This document shows, piece by piece, positions 42,300 through 53,070 of a stretch of 64,000 nucleotides of DNA. The first letter of the stretch is position 1. The number at the start of each line of letters is the position of its first letter. A program made the translations under genes and the position numbers. The notes below the pieces were generated by a model. That model worked only from the letters and a program-made list of their open reading frames with translations. It made no database searches and was not told the origin of the DNA. Source of the stretch: Vombatus ursinus (taxonomy: Eukaryota; Chordata; Mammalia; Diprotodontia; Vombatidae); the NCBI RefSeq assembly GCF_900497805.2, contig NW_020954550.1, positions 35,757,577 through 35,821,576 on the forward strand, read 5' to 3'.

Positions 42300-43220
42300 A
42301 GCTTCTACAAAGGGGTTTTTATTGAGAAGATATAGCAAGAACAGAAGTATAAACATTTTCCCCAATACCCAGAAAAAACACGTGTCCCACCAAATTCACT
42401 TCTAAATGAAGTATAGGTGATGGACAGAACAAGATCCTTGCTTGTAGGATCCAGTGGGGCAACTCAGCTGCAGGCTGACCATTGCTGGGCTGGGTCCCAC
42501 AGGATGTTCTTCATACATCAGTGCTGGGTTCAGGCATGGACTTTCACCACTGTACCTCTCGTGTACTATACAAAGGAAAGAATCTTTGACTTTTTTGAAA
42601 GAACAAAAAAACAGGTACGGAAAAACAGCAGTGCCATGCTTATGAACACATGTTGGTGCCCAGAGTAGGAAGATAGGGCTAGAGGCTTCTCTTCCTACCC
42701 AGAGGCTTAGCACATCTTCATCTTCCTCCTTGGAACCCAAACAGCAAAAAGAGTAAATGATCTTGTTAATGCCTTTTGTAAGCACGCTCAGTTCAGGGTC
42801 AGAAGCTAAGTGGAAGGTTCATTTTCTCTACCACACAACATACAGACAAGAAACAGTCACAGCATGCCTGGACATGCTCTGAAGTCCACAGGGGGATTGT
42901 ATCAGGCAGAGCCCAGTGAGCATGTTCTAAGGACGAGGCTCTCATGTCCTGTGCCCTTTGCAAACCTTCATATGCATGTCAATTATTGTTCTTATTCTTA
43001 GAGTGTGTCATATGCCCCCAAACTAGGGAAAGGTATTGTGTTCATTTAAATCTTGTATGACTCTCAGTACTTACCCAAGGACTTTGATGTAGAGAACTTT
43101 TTGTCTGGATTTTTGGTCACTGTGACTGCAGAAGAGGCAGGTTCTGCAGTATCTCAGGAGCACTTGCCAAGTCTCATCTTTACCGAGATTGCCTCTCTGG
43201 ATGGTAACTGAGGGGCTGCA
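42300..43220. other. Unrecognised, with a minus-strand poly(A)-signal-like site
   Basis: The minus strand has AATAAA near 42318-42323 and, upstream of it in transcript sense, a 127-codon frame (42402-42785; MLTKGINKIIYSFCCLGSKE...). I recognise no domain. It could be a 3' UTR, a terminal exon, an old element or chance. Confidence 0.3.
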
Positions 43221-43383
43221 CCTCTAGATAGATGATGGCTGGGTACTTCTCTGTTCCTGGGATTTAATCAATATTTGTTGAATTGAATTGAATAAATGGA
43301 TGAATGCCATCAAAACAAATGACTGTTCCATAAAATAATTCCAAGAGTAGTTTGAAAAGGAATGTAAGGAGGATAGGCTAGAG

Positions 43384-43588
43384 CAGGAGTGGCAAACCTG
43401 AGGCCTCAAGGCCATATGTGGCCTTCTAGGTCCTTAGGTGTGGCCTTTTTGACTGACTAGAAGTTTTACAGAACAAATTCTTTTATTAAGGGGATTTGTT
43501 CTGTGAAGTTTGGATTCAGTCAAAGGGCTGCACTTGAGGACCTAGTGTGACCACATGTGGCCTTGAGGCTGCAGGTTCCCCACCCCTA
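43384..43588 (+). mobile_element. hAT-type hairpin MITE
   Basis: Near-palindromic 205 bp element. The left end 'caggagtggcaaacctgagg' mirrors the right end 'ctgcaggttccccacccct'. Inner blocks also pair (acagaacaaattc with ggatttgttctgt; gactga with tcagtc). The flanking 8-mers 'ggctagag' and 'agctagag' agree at 7 of 8, a hAT-length TSD. It has no coding capacity. Confidence 0.92.
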
Positions 43589-43667
43589 AGCTAGAGCATG
43601 AGCAGAGTTAACTGAGGATCTCTTAGTGAGTACTCCATACTTGAGCTCTTTAATATTTGTCTATAGA

Positions 43668-43932
43668 GGGGCAGCTAGGTATCACAGTGGATAGAGTGCA
43701 GGGCCTGGAGTCAGGAAGACTCATCTTCCTGAGTTCAAATCTGGCCTCAGACACTTACTAGCTACGCGACCCTGGGCAAGTCACTTAATCCTGTTTGCCT
43801 CAGTTTCCTCCTCTATAAAATGAGCTAGAGAAGGAAACGGCAAACCACTCCAGTATCTTTGCCCAGAAAACCCAAAATGGGGTCTTGAAAACTTGGACAT
43901 AACTGAAAAATGACTGAATAACAACAACAAAA
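43668..43932 (+). mobile_element. tRNA-headed SINE, RTE-like-tailed type
   Basis: Complete sense copy: 'ggggcagctaggtatcaca', 'gagttcaaatctggcctcag', 'gctagagaaggaaacggc' and tail 'gactgaataacaacaac'. Confidence 0.96.
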
Positions 43933-44638
43933 AATTTCTAGAGCACAGTTAGTTTGTAAAGTCCCTATAAGAAACGTGTAATACTTTATTTTTTATCCCT
44001 TTAAGCATCTAGCAGTAAGGTAGTTTAGTATTCAATTAATGACTTTTCATTGATTGATCAATGCCTCCTGGCAGGGAAAAGGTGGGCAATGTATCTGGCT
44101 TATAACATATCACCTCTAAGGGTGACATGTTACATTGACTAGTAGAAAATTGAGATCCTAATTGAAGAGAAGGGATTCCATTGTACAATAAGGGTACATC
44201 CACTGGAGAATAGGTGAAGAAGCAGTGTATCTATCCACACAGAATTAGAAAAATGCAGATCCCTGCAACTTCCCAGCAGATGTTTCTGAACTCCCACACA
44301 TGTTCTAAAGTGAGCCATGCCTCAAGGGCTGCATGGAGAAACAGTACAAAACCTGTTGAAAGGAGCCATGGCTATGGTTCAGGATCATTGTTGGTTTGTT
44401 TTTAAAGTTCTTAGTTGTTTAATATTTGTAAAGTGTTCACATTATCCTAGGAACTGCTTGGGTGGGCATACAGGAAGACTTGGTTCTTTGGAAGCTAGAA
44501 TTAGAAGAATTTTGGTATTTTGATAAGTCTTAAATTAGGCATGCAAAACAGTGTGCCCTTCCTAGTATGTTGTTCCCAGAAGACCTCCAAAATTAATCTA
44601 AGACCAGACAATTTATGGTTCTATGAATCAACCATATA
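43933..44638. other. No recognised feature
   Basis: No repeat or coding signal was recognised. Confidence 0.45.
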
Positions 44639-44890
44639 TTTGTTGTTGTTGTTCAGTTGTGTCCAACACTTTGTGACCACATTTGGGGTTTTCTTGGCAA
44701 AGATACTAGAGTGGTTTGCCATTTACTTCTCCAGCTCATTTTATGGAAGAGGAAACTGAGGCAAATGAGGTTAAGTGATTTGCCCAGGGTCACACAACTA
44801 GTAAGTATCTGAATCCAGATTTGAATTCAGGAAGATGAGTCTTCTTGACTCCAGGTCTGGCACTCTATCAACTGAGCCCCCTAGCTGCAC
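44639..44890 (-). mobile_element. tRNA-headed SINE, RTE-like-tailed type
   Basis: Complete antisense copy from 'gttgttgttgttcagttgtg' to the head 'ccccctagctgcac'. Confidence 0.96.
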
Positions 44891-45057
44891 TTTTATCAGA
44901 TGACTTGGTATGTTTTCAGGAGCTCAGGAAATCCCTCTTGCACCCTCACCGCCCCATTCAAAACATCCTTCTACACTATCCCACTCCTCTGTCCCGTAAC
45001 TTGTTCCTGCTGATGCCTGAAACTGATCTAATGGTGACAACACTTTGCATTCCACAA

Positions 45058-45238
45058 CTAGAATCATGGAATTTTAGAATTAGATTGTTCCTTAGAGATC
45101 AAACAGTCCAGTGACCTTTTTGGGAAACTGTGGTATAGAATATTTAAATGACTTTCCTAAAGTCATAGAGCTAATTAGTAGCACATCTAAGACCTGAACC
45201 CATGTTTCTTAACTCTTCCTCCAATTTTGTTTTTCTGA
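45058..45238 (-). mobile_element. MIR3-like SINE, antisense
   Basis: 'tagaatcatggaattttaga', 'aagtcatagagctaattag' and 'acctgaacccatgtttctta' in antisense order. Confidence 0.8.
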
Positions 45239-45254
45239 AATGCCAAATGATCTC

Positions 45255-45482
45255 TCAGAGATGATAATGTTAGTTTATATTTGTATAGTCTTTTAATGTT
45301 TACAAAACTTTCCTCATGGCAACTCTATGAGGTGGTAGCACAAGAATTATTATATCTATTTTACAGATGAGACTCAGAAAGACACTTACCCATAGTCACA
45401 AATCTAGTAAGCATCAGAGCTAGGATACACATCCCTGTCCCCTGATTTTAAGTACAATGCTCTTTACACTATACATCACAGT
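45255..45482 (-). mobile_element. MIR-type SINE, antisense
   Basis: 'ttagtttatatttgtatagt', 'ctctatgaggtggtagcaca' and 'ttttacagatgagactcag' in antisense order. Confidence 0.82.
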
Positions 45483-45802
45483 TTAAAATTAAAATACCCA
45501 TAGGAGAGGGCACTCAAATTAAATGGACATTTAAAGGTTAAATTGCTGGCACAAGAATCCTTTCCTTAGAGTAAGTTTTGGGAAAGGGCGTGATGAGTGC
45601 AAAGCTGGGCATGTAAAGTTGATAGAGGATGGTGGTGGTGACAAAGGGAATAGGAGAGAAAGGAAAGAAGAACAACATAGGAGGAAATGTCAAAGATAGG
45701 GGAGCTTGTGAGTTGAAGACAATCTTTGCCTACATTACAACTGTCTAGGGCTGGCCCTGGATGACTTCTTGGTTTGCATAGTCTTTCAGAGGGACTCAGG
45801 GA

Positions 45803-45940
45803 GCATCAATCAATCAACAAGCATTTATAAAGCACCTAGTACATGCCAGGCTCTGTGTTAGGTACTGGGAATACAAATACAAAAAAACAAAGTCATCCCC
45901 AGCCCTCAAGGAGCTTATATTCTATTGAATAAAATGAGAA
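45803..45940 (-). mobile_element. L2 3' end, antisense
   Basis: 'caatcaacaagcatttataa', 'ggtactgggaatacaaata' and 'ctcaaggagcttatattcta' form the antisense L2 end. Confidence 0.88.
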
Positions 45941-47084
45941 GAGTGAGTTTATATTAAATCTGTTCACAAAAGAACTCATTCTGGAGAGGGCCAAGCCCCA
46001 ATTTAGGGGAGAGTCACTATAGCTCTAGCCACTGTAACCTGTTCCCAACTGAATCTGTCCTGTTATTCAGATTCACTTGCATCATAGCTACTCCTGCTTG
46101 TTCCAAAACATCTTCAGTCACTTGACAGTCATCAGAAAATTAATCAGCAAGCGGAAAGTTGGAAGAAGATTAATGTCTAAAAGCATAGGTCATTAAAATA
46201 AAAGCAGATCTGGATGAGTGGCTGGGGTTTTTCCCCCTCATTGGCTTTATGAGTTGATTATTCCAGGACTAAAATCCTGTGGAACAAAAGCTCCTTGGAA
46301 GAAATGGGACACTTTGTCCTTGGACTCCACCCCTTCTTTGGCTTGCCAGTCACCATTTAGAGGGCCCTTTCATATTTCCCTTTCAAAAACCCCCTTGAAA
46401 ACCCAGTAATTCAATGAGATGGTATGTTGAAAACTTCCGGACTCATCCCAACCTACATCTCAGGCTTATATTGTTTCACTGAGTCTTTCCACGGGAAGCT
46501 CCAGGGGGGAAAACAGCTCTGTTCCTTGTTTTGGACTTCTTTTATTTATTATTATAAGCCTGGGTGGAGGACTTACTTCCTTGCTTATGGCACAGCCAAT
46601 GTAGAAATTCAAAAGAACAAAGATATTGGGATGCACTAGGTGGCACACAACTCTGTCCATCAGGTTACAACCTTTGCTTGGCTACTCCTCATATGTTGGT
46701 GGGCAGCTTTCTTTGTCATTTTTGGTGAGTAAATCTGAACCCAAGCCTCAGAATTTGAACATTAAACGTATGAAATACAGTCTAAAACCATTTGGTTAAA
46801 TTTGAATAAAAAATAAATAAATTGGTTCCCCTTCTCCATAACTTTGGCTACTTCTGTTTGATTTCAAAAATTACCTTGCCACAAGGCAGAGCTCAGGAGG
46901 TATGAAGACATTCTATCCACTATGCCTTATGCTTGACTGTCATAGTCATGGCCAGTTTGTGAGTTCTAGCCACATTAATTCCCAAACAGTTCTCCCTCCT
47001 GAGGGTCTATAGGCAAATCCCAAACAGTTCTCCATGCTGAGGGTCGTTAGGCAAATAGGATTTCACTCTTTTGAAAAGGGAATG
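45941..47084. other. No recognised family; short tandem duplication
   Basis: 46981-47018 and 47019-47056 are two copies of a 38-bp unit (cccaaacagttctcc...) at about 34 of 38 identity. Otherwise nothing recognised. Confidence 0.5.
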
Positions 47085-47195
47085 GAATTTTTAGTTGGGA
47101 GTCTGGGGATGTGATATTGGCTTTTCCATTGGCTTTCAACAAGTCCCTTAGCTGTCTAGGGCCTCCATTTTTTCATCTACAAGAAATATTAATCA
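47085..47195 (+). mobile_element. MIR-type SINE
   Basis: 'tagttgggagtctggggatg', 'caagtcccttagctgtcta' and 'tttcatctacaag' in diverged sense order. Confidence 0.55.
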
Positions 47196-47268
47196 TAGCG
47201 TCATGGATTTAGAGCTTCAGAGGTCATCTGGTCCAATATCTTCGAAGGAGAAAAGGAGGCCAATGTCT
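47196..47268 (-). mobile_element. MIR3-like fragment, antisense
   Basis: 'gtcatggatttagagcttca' and 'gaggtcatctggtccaata' in antisense order. Confidence 0.7.
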
Positions 47269-47621
47269 AAAGATAGTCCATGGCTTGATTCCTCCCAGGG
47301 AGATTACGGGAATTAATTTTTAAATTTTATCAACAAAAAGACATTATCACCATTCAGAAAAGGTTTGTTAAAAATCAGGTACGCTAATAGGTAGATATAA
47401 ATTCAATATCATAATTGTTCTATTTCAGGGCTACTTGAGTAGATTGAGTACTATAGTCAATGCTAATACATATATTATATATATATATATATATGGTCTC
47501 TGTTTATACTAATTAATTGAATAACAAATAACATTGTTGCATATATTTCCCATAAGAAGAGAAAGGGTTATCTCATTTGCTATTTAGATCTATTCTCCCT
47601 TCTTTTGAAGATATGTGGAAA
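47269..47621. other. No recognised family; AT microsatellite
   Basis: A TA run at about 47468-47493. Otherwise nothing recognised. Confidence 0.55.
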
Positions 47622-47857
47622 TTCTTGTTGTTTTGTCCAGTCAGACTCTTCAGTCATCTCTGGCTTCATGACCGCAGGTAGGGTTTGCTTGGCAAAGATA
47701 GTGGAGAGGCTTGTCATTTCCTTCTCCAGTGGATTAAGGCAAACAGGTTAAGTGACTTACCCAGGGTCACAGCTAGTGAGTATATGAGGTCAGATTTGAA
47801 ATCAGGTCTTTCTGACTTCAAGCCCAGCAATCTATTCAGTGAGCCATCTAGCTGCCT
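47622..47857 (-). mobile_element. tRNA-headed SINE, RTE-like-tailed type
   Basis: Antisense: 'cttgttgttttgtccagtca', 'gtttgcttggcaaagatag', 'tgaggtcagatttgaaatc' and head 'ccatctagctgcc'. Confidence 0.92.
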
Positions 47858-47889
47858 TGAAAATTATAGCCCTTGGCAAATTTGAGTCA

Positions 47890-48010
47890 AATAAAATAGT
47901 AATAAGAGCTGGCATTTATACTGTGTGTGAAGGTTTACAAAACACTTTACAAATGTTAGCCCATTTTATCTCTAATAAAAGCCCTGAAATAGGATTAACA
48001 TGGTTGCTAT
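47890..48010 (-). mobile_element. MIR-type SINE core, antisense
   Basis: 'agctggcatttatactgtg' and 'ggtttacaaaacactttaca' in antisense order. Confidence 0.78.
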
Positions 48011-48189
48011 ACTATATAGGCTAATCAGCTAATATTATGCTTTAAATGTCATTGGATTTGTAACTGGAAGAACTGGGTCAGAATTTTGGCTCTGAACCTT
48101 CTCAGAAGCAGGTCCTGGGCATCTACCATGTAGATTCCTTTGTCTTAGGTGATTTAGACGTTCATCAAAGTCCTGTTACACTCATTACT

Positions 48190-48420
48190 CTCCTTTATAC
48201 TCACTGGGAGCCAACTTGGCCTACTTGCCATCCCTGGTACATGTGATTCTATGTGTGGTTGCACAGGCTGTCCCCTCATGTCTGGAATATAATCCTTCTT
48301 CACTTTTATGTCTTAGAATCCCTATCTTCCTTCAAAGACTCTTCCTTTCATCATGTCAGCCTTTCGTAATCCTCATGGCTGATAGGATCTTCTCACAACC
48401 CTCTTCCTTGGAAAAATACC
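48190..48420 (+). mobile_element. L2 LINE C-terminal fragment, sense
   Basis: 'gcacaggctgtcccctcatg', 'tcttagaatccctatcttcc' and 'ttcaaagactcttcc' follow the L2 ORF2 C-terminal DNA order. Confidence 0.78.
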
Positions 48421-48798
48421 CTTTGTAGAAAGCAGATGGTGCTAGCTAGCAAGTCAAGCTAAACTGACAATGATTTGGAGGAGGAGAAAATTCCCTCTTT
48501 ACTGTCAATATAACTTTTTTTTTTAAAAGCTATCTCCTCTCTCAGAAGTGTGTCCTTCCTTTCAAATTGAGTCAGTAAAAAATGGTGGCTAGTGTTCTGA
48601 AAATGAAAACAAGCTTACCCTACATTTGCTTATTTTGAAGCCCTCTACTTTTATCAACTTATAATTTATTTCTAGGAGTATTTGATTACCAAATTCATAT
48701 GTCATGCATGTTTAGTCTAAAACCACTTTCTCACTTTGTCCAAATAGCTTCAAGCCCCCAGATCAGCCCCAACTGATCAAAGTTTTATCTCCCTAGAA
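48421..48798. other. No recognised feature
   Basis: No repeat or coding signal was recognised. Confidence 0.45.
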
Positions 48799-48993
48799 CA
48801 GGAATTCTCAGCATCTTTTTTTTGTGTTGTGGATCCCTTTTACAGTAATTTGAACCCTATGGACCTCTTCTCAGAATCATGTTTTTAAAATAAAATAAAA
48901 TAAAATACATAGGACAAAAGAAACCAATTAATTGAAATGAAACTCTCAAAATAATTTTTAAAAGTTCATGGACCTCAGGGATAAGAACCCCTG
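48799..48993 (-). mobile_element. hAT-type MITE, family 2, copy 3
   Basis: The ends 'caggaattctcagc' and 'aagaacccctg' are inverted repeats. The body 'cctatggacctcttctcaga' and 'acaaaagaaaccaattaatt' matches the other copies reversed. Confidence 0.88.
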
Positions 48994-49635
48994 CTCAAAA
49001 TAATGAACACTCTCTTCCTATCCTCTCTCTATTTTAAGTCTTAAATAAAAATACACATATATCTTAGCATTTTTGTTGGCCAATGGTTTATGGCAAGTAA
49101 ATACTAAATGTAAATAATAGATCAAGAATAGACAATCTAGTACATCCAGCCAAATGTGAGGAGGAAAAGCTGCTTTTTTAGGAAGAAGAGGTCCCTGCAT
49201 TGGTCTGTGTCTTGGGCTATCTCTCAGTGACCCCAGAGCAAAGAATCTTGGGCATTATCATTTCCATGTCCACTGGACTGTGCAGGAGCAGTCCAGATTT
49301 TCTGACAGGCTCTCTCCCAGTGTATTTTCCAGCTTTCCAGTATTCTTCTCCTGTTTGCCCAATGCTTAAACCATCTCCTCTTATAGTAAAACAGTCTGCT
49401 GAATACTTTAGAGGTTCTTTTTGAAAAACAGCAACCCTTGAATTAACTTTGCATTTGGGGAATGGTTTTCAACTTGCTGGTATTGACTGAAAAATGACTC
49501 CCTGTCTTTCCACTGGGGTTATAGACCAGTTTTTGATAGTAATGAAATCTGGGTGCCTTTGGCTCTACCCCTTCCCATGGGGGTAAGTAGGGGTATAATG
49601 TTGAATTTATATTTTATATGGAGTTTAGTCACTTA
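48994..49635. other. No recognised feature
   Basis: No repeat or coding signal was recognised. Confidence 0.45.
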
Positions 49636-49886
49636 AGTGCAGTGGCTAGAGTGCAGGGTCTGGAGTGAGGAAGACCTAAGTTCAAATCTGCCTCAGATAC
49701 TTATTAGCTATGTGACTCTGGGTAAGTCACTTAACCTCTCTACATGCCTTAGTTTCCTCATCTGCAAAATGGGGATAATAATAGCACCTACCTCCCAGTT
49801 GTTGTGAGGATCAAATGAAAAGAAAATTATAAATGCTTAGTAAAATGCCTGGCACACAGTTAGTGCTACATAAATGTTAACCACTA
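49636..49886 (+). mobile_element. tRNA-headed SINE with MIR core and L2-like tail
   Basis: 'gtgcagtggctagagtgcag', 'aagttcaaatctgcctcag', 'tcctcatctgcaaaatgg' and tail 'gtgctacataaatgttaacc'. Confidence 0.92.
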
Positions 49887-49917
49887 TTAACATTGACAAT
49901 GGTTTCCTATTGTAATA

Positions 49918-50120
49918 ATTATAAGGATTTAGAGTTGGAAGAGATCTTTGAGATCATTTAATCCAACCCCTTCAATTGTAAGCACTTTGAGGCTTGCAGT
50001 GTTTTGTTCACAGTTTCCAGGTAATTTACTTCAGGGCCCTAATTAATATCCTCATTTTACAGTAAGGAAGGTGAAGTTCAGCAAGGTGATAGAACCTCCC
50101 AGATCCCCATGACTAGTAGG
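49918..50120 (-). mobile_element. MIR3-like SINE, antisense
   Basis: 'agagttggaagagatctttg', 'tcatttaatccaacccctt' and 'cctcattttacagtaagg' in antisense order, with an extra ~75 bp in the middle. Confidence 0.68.
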
Positions 50121-50160
50121 TGTTTGTGAACTTGGGTCCACTGATGAAATTGGGTCAAGT

Positions 50161-50315
50161 CCAGAACTACATTGCAGCAGGAAAAGCGTTGACTTTGAAG
50201 TCCAGTGACCTGGGCTTTAATCCTGCATTCTGCTACCTTGGACAGGTGACTTTACCTCCACATCCCCAGTTCCCTCATGTGCAAAATGAGAGTGTTAAAT
50301 GAGATATTAATCTGA
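50161..50315 (+). mobile_element. MIR-type SINE
   Basis: 'gcaggaaaagcgttgacttt', 'ccagtgacctgggctttaat' and 'cagttccctcatgtgcaaaa' in sense order. Confidence 0.72.
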
Positions 50316-50324
50316 GGAGTAGAA

Positions 50325-50752
50325 AGGAGGAGTCCGTGGATAGATTTCAGGGGTCCATAAAAATAATTACCTCTCTTTTTTTCACTGTAATTGGTTCCCT
50401 TTGTAATTCTATGTCTTTGTTATTGTTGTTATTTAGTCGTTTTTCAGTCATACCTGACCTTGTGTGATCCCATTTGGGGTTTTCCTGGTAAAGATACTGG
50501 AGTGGTTTGCCATTTCCTTCTTCAGCTCATTTTATAGATGAGGAAACTGAGACAAACAGGATTAAGTGACTTGCTCAGGGTCACACAGCTAAGAAGTGTC
50601 TGAGGCCAGATTTGAACTCAGGAAGATGAGTCTTTCAGACTCCAAGCCCAGCGCTCTATCCATTGAACCAACTAAACATAATTCCCTAGGCTTTATCAGA
50701 CTGCCAAAGTTGTCTATGACACATACACAAAAGGGTTAAGAGCCCTGGACTG
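50325..50752 (+). mobile_element. hAT-type MITE, family 2, copy 4, split by a SINE
   Basis: 50325-50414 (gtccgtggatagatttcagg, ttggttccctttgtaattct) and 50679-50752 (ggctttatcagactgcc, cacaaaagggttaagagcc) are collinear pieces of one element around a SINE. Confidence 0.82.
50415..50678 (-). mobile_element. tRNA-headed SINE, RTE-like-tailed type, nested in a MITE
   Basis: Antisense: 'gttgttatttagtcgttttt', 'ggagtggtttgccatttcc', 'ggccagatttgaactcagg' and a worn head. Confidence 0.93.
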
Positions 50753-51309
50753 GTTGATTTCCAGCTCTAAATCTATGGTCCCATGACCCTGTTCAGCACT
50801 GCAATGGTAATATAAAAAGGAAAGCTTTGTGTTACTTTTGAAGAAGAAAAAATATTGTTCCTGTAGCCTCCATGAACCAAATCTTCTTGAAGGTCAGAGG
50901 AAATGGAGAAAAGGGAGGCAGCGACTCATAACAGTTGTGGGATTCTTTTTCCTTTTGGAGTTTCACAGGGAATGGTTGCAGAAGTGCAGGAAACAAATGA
51001 CCTGGAGGAGAAGGGACTGCCTTTCAGCCTGCTGCTGGATGTATGGCGTTTACTCCCACACTGAGACAGAAGTTGGCTGCTGCTTAGGCAGCTTCCAGCC
51101 TTCCTAAGGAAGGTTTCATGTTTATCTTTGCAAGGACAATTAAGTGGCAGGAATGTGTAATAAAGGGCTGGGCTGCCAAAACAAATAGCATTCTCAAAAT
51201 GTAATGTAGAAATGGCCATTGTTGCTGCTGTTTCTGCAGACTTCAGAAACCACTCTTTAATGACTTAATCTCATTTCTCTGCAGACAGGCCTATCCTATA
51301 GCAGAAAAG
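50753..51309. other. No recognised feature beyond a short MIR3-like tail
   Basis: 50757-50790 resembles a MIR3-like 3' end. The remainder is unrecognised. Confidence 0.45.
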
Positions 51310-51440
51310 AGACCATGTGGTCTGATGGTTAGAGAGAAAGCCTGGAAACCAGAATAAACCCAACTTTTTACAACATAGCTGAGCAACTGACTCACTCTGT
51401 AACCTGGGGTAAATCACTTAACCTCTGGGGGCTCTTGACA
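51310..51440 (+). mobile_element. MIR-type SINE
   Basis: 'catgtggtctgatggttaga', 'aacctggggtaaatcactta' and 'acctctgggggctct' in sense order. Confidence 0.7.
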
Positions 51441-51954
51441 AGCCAGCTGGAAAATTTGGTAAGATGTAGGATTGGATTGAAGACCATGTGTCAGATAGCT
51501 GGACTGCTTTTCCACAGGGTAGAAGGTGCAAGGGGAAGGGTCTGATGGGTAACCCAACCCATTCTGTTGGCCTTTTATGAAGGTGAACCTTGAAAAACAA
51601 CAGGTTGGTTGGAATTTCTAAATGGAGGAAGAATTTCCTTTATTGGAATTTTGAGTGAATGTTTCTCTGCAGCATTGCTGGGCAGATCTCCTGAGTTGAA
51701 CTGACAAGTGGCCTAATTTCCCTTTAAACCAGGGAGCTTGATTTGGCTCAAGAGCCCTTTGTCAGCATTTGAATTGGGACTACACTTATCATACGATTCC
51801 CTATGTAGACAGAAGGAGAAGAGGGAGGCAAGGGAGGGATGGAGGAAAAGAAGGAAGAAGGGAGAGAGGGACAGAGGGAGAGAACAGCTGGAGGGAACTG
51901 TTGGAGTTCTCCAACTGGAATTGGCCACTTGGGTCCCCAGTGGAGGCAGCTACT
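51441..51954. other. Unrecognised; purine-rich run
   Basis: 51813-51890 is GA-rich low-complexity sequence. No other feature was recognised. Confidence 0.5.
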
Positions 51955-52300
51955 GCTACTCACAGATCATGTTTGGCCTTCAGTCTTGAAGAAGACCATG
52001 ACATTAGAAAGGTGACGCTCTGTCCAAAGGAATGTAAATTTTGATCTTTGATCACTGAAATCTCACAAGATATCTTGGGGTTTATAAGCTAGATTTCTTT
52101 TTTAAGGACCATGCCTTAAACTCAATTCACTCTGGCTCTCATGGATTGGCCAATAATAGGTCCCAGCCTAAGCCTCACTTGATCATGGTTTGGGCTCTGA
52201 TGGCTCAGAGCGACTGTAAATAGCAATTATTTCTGTTTTAGCCAGAAACCCTGAAGGTCTTCCCCTCCCAGATTTATTTTATTTCTTTGTTTTTGTGGGG
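51955..52300 (+). mobile_element. Unclassified repeat B, sense copy
   Basis: Begins with 'tttggccttcagtcttgaag' and 'aagaccatgacattagaaag'. The same block recurs reversed at 52568-52618. The body (tgaaatctcacaagatatct, ggattggccaataataggtc) feels like a dispersed family but has no second copy in this window. Confidence 0.45.
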
Positions 52301-52309
52301 TTTTTTTTT

Positions 52310-52622
52310 TGACTAGGTAAAAAAAAAAATTGACTATGCCTCATTTCTTACCTATCCTTAATCTCTGAATGGGCTTTGCTTCAGTCAAACTGAGACCTGG
52401 GAAAGACCTTAGGTTAAAAATGCCAAGGTCTCCCGATGCATCAAGGACCATCTCTAGTCATCCTGATCTATATCTTGCCACTAGACCCAGATAGCTCTGG
52501 AGGAAAAAGTGAGGCTGGTGTCTTTGCACAGCCCTCCCTCACTTAAATCCAATTCACTTGCATGTCATGACATCACCTTCCTGATGTCATGGTCCTCTTC
52601 GAGAAAGGACAATGAACTTACA
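52310..52622 (-). mobile_element. Unclassified repeat B, antisense relative
   Basis: The right end, reversed, reads 'attgtcctttctcgaagagg' and 'accatgacatcaggaagg', like the start of 51955-52300. The body (ggctttgcttcagtcaaac, ccctccctcacttaaatcc) differs. The left edge is a T/A run. Confidence 0.45.
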
Positions 52623-52751
52623 GTGCTTCTAAGGTCCTGGCTATGGGTCCCTCCATAGAATTGCCAAGGCTTTTGAGTGGCTTGTAAAGATGTAATCACT
52701 ATAGGATTTAAAGAAGGAAGAAGCTTTTCAGAATCACCTTGTGCAGATGTT

Positions 52752-52952
52752 CAGATGTTCTTGACTTTTTTTGTATCGTGGATGCCTCCAGCAGTCTGGT
52801 GAAGCCTCTGAACCACTTCTCAGAATCGTGTTTCTAAATGCTTAGAATAAAATGTTTAGTATTACAAAGGAAGTCAATTATATTGTAATATAGTTATCAA
52901 AATATAAAAAAGAAACCTAACAAGTTTACAGAACCCAGGGAGAGAACCTCTG
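52752..52952 (-). mobile_element. hAT-type MITE, family 2, copy 5
   Basis: The ends 'cagatgttcttgac' and 'agagaacctctg' are inverted repeats. The body 'cagcagtctggtgaagcctc' and 'attacaaaggaagtcaatta' matches the family reversed. Confidence 0.88.
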
Positions 52953-53070
52953 ATCTCATCCAATTTCCTCATTTTACAGATGAGGAAACAGAGATCCTGA
53001 GAGCTGAAGCGTTTTGCTCAAGGTCACATAGGCAGAAAGCTGCAGGGCCAAGATTCCCAACCAGCTCCTG
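52953..53070 (-). mobile_element. MIR3-like SINE, antisense
   Basis: 'tttcctcattttacagatga', 'ggaaacagagatcctgagag' and 'gctcaaggtcacataggc' in antisense order. Confidence 0.82.
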
